The position numbers were made by a program, and so were the translations under genes. A stretch of DNA of 5,909 nucleotides, from NCBI GenBank assembly GCA_900758165.1, contig CAAEQN010000112.1:1-5909 (forward strand), read 5' to 3'. Below are positions 1-4,275 of this stretch, in pieces. The DNA comes from Clostridia bacterium (GTDB taxonomy: Bacteria; Bacillota; Clostridia; TANB77; CAG-508). Position 1 is the stretch's first letter. Each line of letters begins with the position of its first letter. The notes below the pieces were generated by a model, which was not told where the DNA came from, made no database searches, and saw only the letters and a list, made by a program, of their open reading frames with translations.

Positions 1-1
1 A

Positions 2-76
2 CCAGTTATTCAATCACGTAGACCAAATAATCGAATAGATAAAGTACGCCATATGTTTAATAAAAAAGAAAATTAA
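2..76 (+). CDS. tet: C-terminal tail of a Tet(M)-class tetracycline resistance ribosomal protection protein (partial)
   Basis: Only the last 24 codons are in the window; the gene enters from the left edge and stops at TAA 74-76. The visible peptide contains RRPNNRIDKVRHMFNK, which matches from memory the conserved C-terminus of Tet(M)-type proteins (RRPNSRIDKVRYMFNKIT). This family consists of EF-G-like GTPases that bind the ribosome and release tetracycline. The terminal residues here are KKEN rather than KIT, so the exact class (M, O, S, W, 32, 44 and others) cannot be set. Context supports the call, because in Tn916 tet(M) lies directly upstream of the Cys-rich KTR gene, as here. Whether the rest of the gene is intact cannot be seen. 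Confidence 0.8.
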   Translation, partial: PVIQSRRPNNRIDKVRHMFNKKEN

Positions 77-102
77 GTTACTATTCGCTAAATTAAAAGT
101 AT

Positions 103-110
103 AAAGGAGG
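103..110 (+). promoter_or_regulatory. Strong ribosome binding site of the KTR gene
   Basis: AAAGGAGG lies five bases before the ATG at 116 and fixes that start for the 57-codon gene. Confidence 0.75.
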
Positions 111-115
111 AGAGA

Positions 116-289
116 ATGAAAGAAGCACAATGGATATTATGTCCAATATGTAATAATAAAACTCGTATTAAAGTTCGAGAAGATACCGAACTTAAAAACT
201 TTCCTCTTTATTGTCCTAAATGTAAAAAGGAAAGTTTAATAGAAGTAAAAAAGTTAAAAACTAAAAAAGTTGTAGAGCCAGACGCATAG
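116..289 (+). CDS. Cysteine-rich KTR protein of Tn916-type elements (zinc ribbon)
   Basis: This 57-residue protein has two CxxC knuckles, C9-P-I-C12 and C33-P-K-C36, the arrangement of a small zinc ribbon. The K15-T16-R17 motif that gives the family its name follows the first knuckle. The family is a standard small gene of Tn916-like elements, next to the tetracycline resistance gene, and its molecular role is not known. The start is set by an excellent ribosome binding site. The protein ends ...EPDA at TAG 287-289. The bases after the stop, read in frame, give TQSQ and then TGA at 302-304. Family members as I recall them end EPDAKTQSR, so this copy appears to have lost five residues through an AAG-to-TAG change. 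The zinc-binding part is unaffected. Confidence 0.88.
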   Translation: MKEAQWILCPICNNKTRIKVREDTELKNFPLYCPKCKKESLIEVKKLKTKKVVEPDA

Positions 290-293
290 ACGC

Positions 294-342
294 AGAGCCA
301 ATGAATTATGAAAATTATCTCATATTCGTTGGCTCTCTTTTT
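294..342 (+). terminator. Intrinsic terminator after the tet/KTR genes
   Basis: The stem pairs 294-306 with 324-336 (13 pairs with one G-U pair). The loop contains a further ATGA/TCAT pairing. A T-rich tract (CTTTTTGTTT) follows. It sits just past the KTR stop and should end the upstream transcript. Confidence 0.85.
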
Positions 343-375
343 GTTTGTTAAGAATAAATAAGGGAGAAAATTTAT

Positions 376-438
376 ATGAAAAAAGTAATTTTGAATTTGT
401 CTGATAAATATAGTGATGAGGTTATATATAAAGAATAA
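376..438 (+). CDS. 20-residue mini-ORF upstream of the response regulator
   Basis: ATG at 376 is preceded by AAGGGAG at about 360-366 with a workable spacing, and the frame closes at TAA 436-438. The peptide is MKKVILNLSDKYSDEVIYKE. It is not recognised. The good ribosome binding site and the position 15 bases before the next start suggest real translation. It could be a short leader, a translational coupler for the response regulator, or the stub of a longer protein. There is no hydrophobic segment, cysteine or obvious domain. No second frame nearby continues it convincingly, so a frameshift is not demonstrated. Confidence 0.4.
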   Translation: MKKVILNLSDKYSDEVIYKE

Positions 439-453
439 GTAAGGAATAAAGTA

Positions 454-1125
454 ATGATTAGGGTACTTGTACTAGATGATGATCCAGAAGTAAGATATGG
501 AATCTATGATTATTTAAAAAGAGATTATGAAATATATGTAACTAAAAAAGAAAATGAAGTATTTAATATTTTGAATCAGACAAATATAAATTTAATTATT
601 TTTGATTATTCGATAATTAGTGTAGAATTGAAGCAGTTTATTAGTAAAATAAGAGAAATGAATAGTAAAATATCAATAATTCTAATATCTGCCATATTAG
701 AAACTAAAGATAGAAAATGCCTATTTGATAGTAGTATTGATGATTATATGGAAAAACCTATTGATATGATGGAACTAGGTTTTAGAATAGAACATTTATT
801 AAAGAAACAAAGTAGTCAATATAGAAAAAAGATAGAAATAGATAATTTGATGATAAATTGTGAAACCAACACGATTACATATAGAGATGATACATTGGAA
901 TTTTTTAACAAAGAATTTCAAATTTTATATCACTTGTTTTCTTACCCTAATAGTATATTTTCTAAAAATGAACTTGTAGAACTAATTTGTAATAATGAAC
1001 AAATTATAAGTGAAAATACAATAAGAACTTATATAAATACATTAAGAAGAAAGACAGAGAAAATAGTAGAACTCGATATTGTAACTGTCAAAGGAATAGG
1101 TTACAAAGGAGTTATAAAAAAATAG
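454..1125 (+). CDS. OmpR/VanR-type response regulator, apparently without a kinase partner
   Basis: This 223-residue protein has the full layout of an OmpR/PhoB-family transcription factor. The receiver domain spans about 1-117, with the acidic pocket D8-D9-D10, phospho-acceptor D51 (LIIFDYS), switch residue S79 and conserved lysine K101 (MEKPID). A winged-helix DNA-binding domain spans about 125-221; its recognition helix lies around RTYINTLRRK (191-200) and its wing is TVKGIGYKG (211-219). Length is normal for the family. An AAGG sequence at 441-444 precedes the ATG. Such proteins are phosphorylated by a membrane histidine kinase and then bind promoters. No kinase follows: the next gene is convergent. 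Related ICEs often carry a response regulator, kinase and ABC transporter cassette at about this place, so this may be a leftover of such a cassette or an orphan regulator of the element. Target genes are unknown. Confidence 0.9.
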   Translation: MIRVLVLDDDPEVRYGIYDYLKRDYEIYVTKKENEVFNILNQTNINLIIFDYSIISVELKQFISKIREMNSKISIILISAILETKDRKCLFDSSIDDYMEKPIDMMELGFRIEHLLKKQSSQYRKKIEIDNLMINCETNTITYRDDTLEFFNKEFQILYHLFSYPNSIFSKNELVELICNNEQIISENTIRTYINTLRRKTEKIVELDIVTVKGIGYKGVIKK

Positions 1126-1149
1126 TAGTTATCGCAACTACTATTTTTG
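1113..1149. terminator. Bidirectional terminator between two convergent genes
   Basis: An 11-bp perfect stem (1120-1130 with 1136-1146, loop ATCGC) is flanked by an A-run on the left and a T-run on the right, so it can end transcription on both strands. It overlaps the stop codons of both the response regulator (1123-1125) and the convergent XRE gene (1141-1143). Confidence 0.85.
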
Positions 1150-1608
1150 CTTTTTAATATACTTTTGATTACTTCTGCCAACAAGCCAGTCCATAGAATA
1201 ATCATAATCTTTAGCAAGTTGTTTAAGCATAAGAGTTTGAATCATATTAGGAGAGTTAGGGTTTTTATAATGTGAATATGTACTTTTGTGTATTCCTAAT
1301 TCTTCAGCAATATCTTTTGCCTGTTTATGATTTTCATTTTCTAATATGTTTAATCTTTCAACAAGTATTTTTTTATCAATAAAATCAATTTTTTTAATAA
1401 ATAGCATTCTATTCAAATTATCTAAATTACAAACATAATCCATAGTAAAATTCATCTCGTTACAATATACAAGAAAGTCTTTTAACTTTATGTTAGCCGT
1501 TTCTGCTTCGATATTTGCATAAGATCCTCTGCTAATATTCATTTTTTCTGCTATTTCTGCTTGTTTTAATTCATATTCGTCCCTTATTTCTCTAAATTTA
1601 AAATCCAT
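1141..1608 (-). CDS. Tandem-HTH XRE-family transcriptional regulator (likely element repressor)
   Basis: The 155-residue protein holds two successive XRE/Cro-type helix-turn-helix domains. The first is at about residues 5-59 (REIRDEYELKQAEIAEKMNI...TMDYV). The second is at about 82-144 (ERLNILENENHKQAKDIAEE...SMDWLVG). Each ends in the D-[WY]-[LV] signature typical of the fold. Start choice: the frame opens 18 bases earlier, at 1626 (MARYKT...), but no ribosome binding site is seen there. The ATG at 1608 has GAGGT eight bases upstream, so the shorter form is preferred. It occupies the place of the Tn916 Orf9 repressor, divergent from the sigma-like gene, but its sequence is a different type. 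By analogy it may repress the regulatory promoter in the 1630-2150 interval. Two XRE domains in one chain could let a monomer contact two half-sites. Confidence 0.85.
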   Translation of the reverse strand: MDFKFREIRDEYELKQAEIAEKMNISRGSYANIEAETANIKLKDFLVYCNEMNFTMDYVCNLDNLNRMLFIKKIDFIDKKILVERLNILENENHKQAKDIAEELGIHKSTYSHYKNPNSPNMIQTLMLKQLAKDYDYSMDWLVGRSNQKYIKKQK

Positions 1609-1660
1609 AGTTTTATACCTCGCCATTTGTAATTCTTACATAAAAAGCAGGGTAAAAACG

Positions 1661-1685
1661 AAAATGCAAAGTTATAGAAACTGAC
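1661..1685 (+). repeat. 25-bp direct repeat, copy 1 (putative operator)
   Basis: It starts AAAATGCAAA and ends AAACTGAC. It matches the copy at 1808-1832 at 22 of 25 positions. It lies about 50 bases upstream of the XRE start, a suitable place for an autoregulatory operator. Confidence 0.6.
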
Positions 1686-1807
1686 ATTACATATTATTTG
1701 TAAAAAGTAAAAAATTATTCATATTAAATTGGACTTTGTTAGTAATTAGTTTTTATAAATTCAATATCTAAAGTAATTATTTATTTTTTACTAAATTCTA
1801 AAAGTAT

Positions 1808-1832
1808 AAAATGCAAACATATATAAACTGAC
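1808..1832 (+). repeat. 25-bp direct repeat, copy 2 (putative operator)
   Basis: This is the second copy of the AAAATGCAAA-n7-AAACTGAC element, in the same orientation and 147 bases from the first. The conserved outer parts and variable centre resemble a two-half-site binding element, which would suit a tandem-HTH regulator (inference). Confidence 0.6.
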
Positions 1833-2021
1833 TTTTATATGTATTTGATGTTAGTCTTTTATACTTGTTTCATAAAATAGCAATGCCAAAGGCTATGTAA
1901 TATATATAGAAAGAGTTGTGGTAAAAAATAAAATAATTTAGAAATGGTTAAGCAGTAAATTTTCTATGTTATGAAAATATTACTGGCTAATCAAAAGTAA
2001 AATAAGGTATTTAATAATGTA

Positions 2022-2082
2022 TCCATTTTAAAATTTGAAAAGGCATTGATTTCGATAAGAAAGAAAGTGTCTTTAAAATGGA
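2022..2082. repeat. 11-bp perfect inverted repeat in the leader region
   Basis: TCCATTTTAAA at 2022-2032 is exactly complementary to TTTAAAATGGA at 2072-2082, with 39 bases between. It could form a long-armed hairpin in the leader RNA, or act as a pair of protein-binding sites on DNA. It lies 67 bases before the terminator at 2149. Confidence 0.5.
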
Positions 2083-2148
2083 ATCGACAATGTTTAATAA
2101 AGTACCAAAACTAGCATTACTTTATATTATAGTATATACACAAAGAGC

Positions 2149-2190
2149 CGAGTATATTCCTGAATTTGTAGGGAACATACTCGTTTTTTT
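2149..2190 (+). terminator. Strong intrinsic terminator upstream of the sigma-like gene (possible attenuator)
   Basis: CGAGTAT (2149-2155) pairs with ATACTCG (2177-2183). After one mismatch, TTCC pairs with GGAA further in, and seven T residues follow (2184-2190). No gene on this strand lies upstream for about 1 kb, and the sigma-like gene begins 88 bases later. It therefore probably controls read-through into that gene rather than closing an operon (inference). Confidence 0.8.
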
Positions 2191-2232
2191 CTTTGATTGT
2201 CGAAAAATGGCGAAATGTCGTAGCCCACCTTT

Positions 2233-2270
2233 GTTCAACTTGTTTTTAAAAAATTCAAATTGAACGGAGG
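2233..2270 (+). promoter_or_regulatory. Hairpin abutting the ribosome binding site of the sigma-like gene
   Basis: GTTCAA (2233-2238) pairs with TTGAAC (2260-2265). Inside, a second stem brings TTG-TTTTT against AAAAA-TTCAA. The outer strand ends exactly where the GGAGG ribosome binding site (2266-2270) begins, eight bases before the ATG at 2279. The structure could modulate ribosome access; no mechanism is proven. Confidence 0.45.
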
Positions 2271-2278
2271 AAAGAAAG

Positions 2279-2755
2279 ATGGCACAACGCCCAAAAAGAA
2301 GAAAATATAAGGATAACCCTTATACATTGAATTATTGTGAAGAAAGAGATATTTATATAATCTCATTTAAAGATAGTAGAGGAATAATACAAAATGTTGA
2401 AGTAACAGAAACGATTTATAAGACTTTTGATAGATTTGAACTAGATGACTTGTCTGAAATGAATGAGTTTGATAATCACATTGAACATTCGGAAATATTT
2501 GAAAATAACTTAAATGATCGTGCAAAGGACAAGCCTATAAGTTTAGAAGACGAAATCATTAGGAAAAGCACTTTTGACGAACTGAAAAAAGCAATAGATA
2601 TGCTTCCAGAAGTACAAAAAAGAAGAATTAAATTATATTACTTTGATGATATGAGTACAAAAGATATTGCAACATTAGAAAAGTGTACTCAACATTCTGT
2701 AAGGGTTTCTATTAGGAGAGCAATAGAAGAATTAAAAAATATTTTAAAAAATTAA
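2279..2755 (+). CDS. Sigma-70-like factor of Tn916-type ICEs (Orf7-position homologue)
   Basis: The 158-residue protein carries a C-terminal sigma-70 region 4 domain at about 98-157. It includes the LPEVQKRRIKLYYFDDMSTKDIA stretch and a helix-turn-helix around 124-148, the part that contacts a -35 element. The N-terminal half (DNPYTLNY...IYIISFKDSRG...FELDDLSEMNEFDNHIEHSE) is the form common in ICEs of Clostridia, with no clear region 2. In Tn916 the gene at this place, orf7, encodes a sigma-like regulator of the transfer genes, and the same role is inferred here. The start has GGAGG eight bases upstream. The gene is divergent from the XRE regulator, has an attenuator-like leader, and is followed by its own terminator. 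Without region 2 it may work as an activator or an ECF-like factor. Confidence 0.88.
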   Translation: MAQRPKRRKYKDNPYTLNYCEERDIYIISFKDSRGIIQNVEVTETIYKTFDRFELDDLSEMNEFDNHIEHSEIFENNLNDRAKDKPISLEDEIIRKSTFDELKKAIDMLPEVQKRRIKLYYFDDMSTKDIATLEKCTQHSVRVSIRRAIEELKNILKN

Positions 2756-2787
2756 AAAAATGGTGTCCGTTTTTGCATTTTAGTTAG

Positions 2788-2832
2788 GAAACAGGTGAGA
2801 GGGAGTTAATCCTTTCTCCCTGTTTCTTTTTT
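2788..2832 (+). terminator. Intrinsic terminator after the sigma-like gene
   Basis: GAAACAGG (2788-2795) pairs with CCTGTTTC (2819-2826). The stem continues past a bulged T2796 as GAGA (2797-2800) with TCTC (2815-2818), and a run of T residues follows (2827-2832). Confidence 0.82.
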
Positions 2833-3130
2833 GGGAACAGGAGTGTTCTTTGAAAATTTGATATACATTCATCAAATACATTCCTATTAGGAATAGCACA
2901 TTAACAAGTACGCTTTGCGATAAAATACTTGGTTATAAAATTAGGTAGCACCTAATCTGCGATAACAACTAATAGAATTAAAGATACTCCTGCCTAGCCA
3001 CAATTCACATAATGGGGGCAGCCCGGAGAGATCCTCGGGGAGGTGGAATTCCTGTGAGATTATTTTAGCAAGATAATCGTTTGATGAAATCCTAGGCTGA
3101 GGGTATTAAGACAAATGTCAGTTGTAACAA
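2833..3130 (+). ncRNA. Candidate structured non-coding RNA between the sigma-like gene and the MazF cluster
   Basis: No gene is seen in this roughly 300-base stretch, but it is dense in perfect short stems: 2835-2839/2844-2848, 2856-2862/2871-2877 (7 bp), 2880-2885/2889-2894, 2905-2910/2926-2931 enclosing CGC-TTT-GCG, 2940-2946/2950-2956 (7 bp, 3-base loop), 2990-2994/3017-3021, and 3058-3063/3073-3078. A further hairpin is CCC 3022-3024 with GGG 3037-3039, then GGA 3025-3027 with TCC 3032-3034, capped by GAGA, a GNRA tetraloop. Positions 2984-2999 could also pair at long range with 3095-3106 (ATAC/GTAT and AGCC/GGCT). The 2985-3105 core is much more GC-rich than its surroundings. It matches no RNA family I know. 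It could be a long cis-acting leader for the downstream cluster or an independent RNA. Confidence 0.5.
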
Positions 3131-3154
3131 ACAAAAATTAAATAAGAATAAATT

Positions 3155-3190
3155 AAAAGCCAGAGTATTATTAGATATTTTGGCTTTTTT
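3155..3190 (+). terminator. Terminator or attenuator just before the 68-residue gene
   Basis: AAAAGCCA (3155-3162) pairs with TGGCTTTT (3181-3188) and the T-run extends to 3190. It lies only seven bases before the ribosome binding site of the next gene. It could end the preceding RNA or gate read-through into the MazF cluster. Confidence 0.75.
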
Positions 3191-3212
3191 ACATACAAGG
3201 AGGAAAATTTTA

Positions 3213-3419
3213 ATGAAAAGAAAAAATTATAAAGTTAAAGTAAAACTGATATTTGAAACTGCAATGAATCATTCACAAACTAGTATGAAGAAAGCACAAG
3301 AAGATGTTGATAGAGTATTAACTAACTATTTAAAAGGCAAGAAAATGAATATTTTAAATTTGTTTGATAATCCACCACACATTATATATAAGGTTGAGAA
3401 AATTGATAATCCACAATGA
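3213..3419 (+). CDS. 68-residue protein of unknown function, first gene of the MazF cluster
   Basis: The start is ATG 3213, with AAGGAGG at 3197-3203; the frame is open further upstream, but only to a TTG inside the terminator. The protein begins with a basic stretch (MKRKNYKVKVKLIF). A probable helix follows (about 22-44, SMKKAQEDVDRVLTNYL), and a hydrophobic strand-like end includes HIIYKVEKID, giving a likely beta-alpha-beta pattern. No known domain is recognised, and it does not look like MazE, which has an AbrB-type or ribbon-helix-helix fold. Its last 17 bases overlap the inferred start of the mazF-like gene, so the two are probably translationally coupled. By position it is a candidate antitoxin. 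It could equally be an unrelated small ICE protein. Confidence 0.75.
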   Translation: MKRKNYKVKVKLIFETAMNHSQTSMKKAQEDVDRVLTNYLKGKKMNILNLFDNPPHIIYKVEKIDNPQ

Positions 3420-3810
3420 AATTAAAAAGGGCGATATTTATTATGCAACACTCGATCCAATTATTGGAAGTGAGCAAGATGGAAAAAGACCTGTGGTGGT
3501 AGTCCAAAATAACTTGGCTAATAAATATAGTCCTACTGTAATAATTGCACCAATAACAACAGTGCTGAAAAAAATAGATTTACCTACACACATACCTATA
3601 AAAAAGAATAAATTTTTAAAAAAGGATTCAATTATCTTAATAGAACAAGTTAGGGTTATAGATAAGGTAAGGCTAAAATCGTTTTTAGGAAGATTATCAG
3701 ATTTACAAATGCAGCAAGTTGATAAGGCTTTAATAAAAGCACTTTCGATAGACTGCATTAAATATTTATATAATTTAGAAAAGGAAGATAAAAATGTTAA
3801 AAATATTTAA
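3403..3810 (+). CDS. MazF/PemK-type endoribonuclease toxin
   Basis: With a TTG start at 3403 the product is 135 residues. It carries the MazF signatures KKGDIYYATLDPIIGSEQ, GKRPVVVVQNN, SPTVIIAPIT and ILIEQVRVIDKVRL. The catalytic pair of this family (R25 and T48 in B. subtilis EndoA/MazF) corresponds to R29 and T52, so it should be active. MazF toxins cut single-stranded mRNA at short specific sites and are held inactive by a MazE antitoxin. No ATG exists at the expected start. TTG 3403 has AAGG (3390-3393) nine bases upstream, whereas an earlier TTG at 3364 lacks a ribosome binding site. The C-terminus is about 15-20 residues longer than usual and lysine/asparagine-rich. It overlaps the 68-residue gene by 17 bases and the next gene by 17 bases. 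No MazE-like gene is present. Confidence 0.88.
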   Translation: MIIHNEIKKGDIYYATLDPIIGSEQDGKRPVVVVQNNLANKYSPTVIIAPITTVLKKIDLPTHIPIKKNKFLKKDSIILIEQVRVIDKVRLKSFLGRLSDLQMQQVDKALIKALSIDCIKYLYNLEKEDKNVKNI

Positions 3811-4009
3811 TAAGAGAAAAAGGTATGTGGTAGCAATTATTACTAAAAAAGGTACAGATTATGTAGAAACTATTGCTAACAGTAAAAAGGAAGCAATAGG
3901 AATTGTATCAGAAGTTTTAGTGAAGTGTGAAATTTTTAATTTTAAAAATAAAAATCAATTTGTATTGAAATGTAAAAAAATCAAAAATAGTTTGAAGTTC
4001 ATTGTTTAG
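3794..4009 (+). CDS. 71-residue protein of unknown function, third gene of the MazF cluster
   Basis: ATG 3794 has AAGGAAG at 3780-3786 and lies inside the end of the mazF-like gene (17-base overlap), so it should be co-translated. The sequence suggests beta-beta-alpha-beta-beta. A basic start (MLKIFNKRKR) leads into YVVAIITKKG and DYVETIANS, a helix KKEAIGIVSEVLVK (31-44), then EIFNFKN and QFVLKCKKIK. There is no transmembrane segment or signal peptide. I do not recognise the family. Its gene end overlaps a terminator, so it closes the cluster. A part in toxin control is possible from position alone. Confidence 0.75.
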   Translation: MLKIFNKRKRYVVAIITKKGTDYVETIANSKKEAIGIVSEVLVKCEIFNFKNKNQFVLKCKKIKNSLKFIV

Positions 4010-4022
4010 ATGGACTTTTTTT
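3995..4022 (+). terminator. Terminator closing the MazF cluster
   Basis: AAGTTCA (3995-4001) pairs with TGGACTT (4011-4017) with one T-G wobble and a 9-base loop, then T residues run to 4022. It overlaps the stop codon 4007-4009 and separates the cluster from xis. The stem is short, so partial read-through is likely. Confidence 0.65.
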
Positions 4023-4041
4023 ATGAAAGGATGAAAAGATT

Positions 4042-4275
4042 ATGAATGAAACATTAGTATATACAGTTCAAGAAGTGGCTAGAATATTACATTCTAGTCC
4101 TAATTATATATATACTTTAATTGATAAAGGATATTTACCTGCTTTAAAGTTAGGAAGTATAAAAATTTTAAAATCAACTTTAGAAAAGTTTTTGATAGAA
4201 AATGAGGGCAACGATTTATCAGATATATCAAATATAAAAAAGTTAGAAACTAATTTTGGAGATGATAGTAAATAA
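4042..4275 (+). CDS. xis: Excisionase (Xis), MerR-like HTH DNA-binding protein
   Basis: This 77-residue protein has the excisionase-type winged helix. YTVQEVARILHSSPNYIYTLIDKGYLPALKLG (7-38) forms the HTH and the start of the wing, and IKILKSTLEKFLIEN (40-54) follows. Proteins of this family bend DNA near the element end and bias the integrase toward excision. The acidic C-terminal tail is variable. A modest GAAAGG ribosome binding site lies at 4025-4030. The stop codon shares one base with the integrase start (TAATG at 4273-4277), so the two are translationally coupled. This is the Tn916-like xis-int order, which makes the assignment firm even though small Xis proteins diverge quickly. Confidence 0.88.
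   Translation: MNETLVYTVQEVARILHSSPNYIYTLIDKGYLPALKLGSIKILKSTLEKFLIENEGNDLSDISNIKKLETNFGDDSK

Larger units (their letters stand above)
1627..2278. promoter_or_regulatory. Gene-free divergent regulatory region and long leader of the sigma-like gene
   Basis: No convincing gene lies in these 650 bases. An open frame at 2078-2263 lacks a ribosome binding site and runs through a terminator, so it is not taken as coding. The stretch holds two 25-bp direct repeats near the XRE gene, an 11-bp inverted repeat (2022-2082), a strong terminator (2149-2190) and a hairpin touching the ribosome binding site of the sigma-like gene (2233-2265). I could not identify a promoter with both hexamers at good spacing. 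The divergent arrangement nevertheless requires promoters here, with the sigma-like transcript probably carrying a long 5' leader. Confidence 0.55.

Noticed and set aside
2078..2263. 61-codon open frame before the sigma-like gene
   Set aside because: No ribosome binding site, and it runs through the 2149-2190 terminator. The composition (IVYTQ, FFFD) comes from the terminator T-run.
3081..3109. Promoter-like TTGATG, 17-base gap, TATTAA
   Set aside because: Each hexamer matches only four of six positions, and it lies inside the structured RNA core. Worth noting but not strong enough to annotate.
2833..3130. Group II intron, hammerhead ribozyme or known riboswitch
   Set aside because: No GUGYG start, no domain V-like hairpin and no exact CUGAUGA...GAAA core. 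TTTGATGAAA at 3080-3089 only resembles part of a hammerhead.
3180..3212. Upstream TTG start for the 68-residue protein
   Set aside because: The codon lies inside the terminator stem and has no ribosome binding site. ATG 3213 has a perfect one.
3441..3758. 105-codon frame on the minus strand
   Set aside because: It is antisense to the mazF-like gene, which has clear family motifs.
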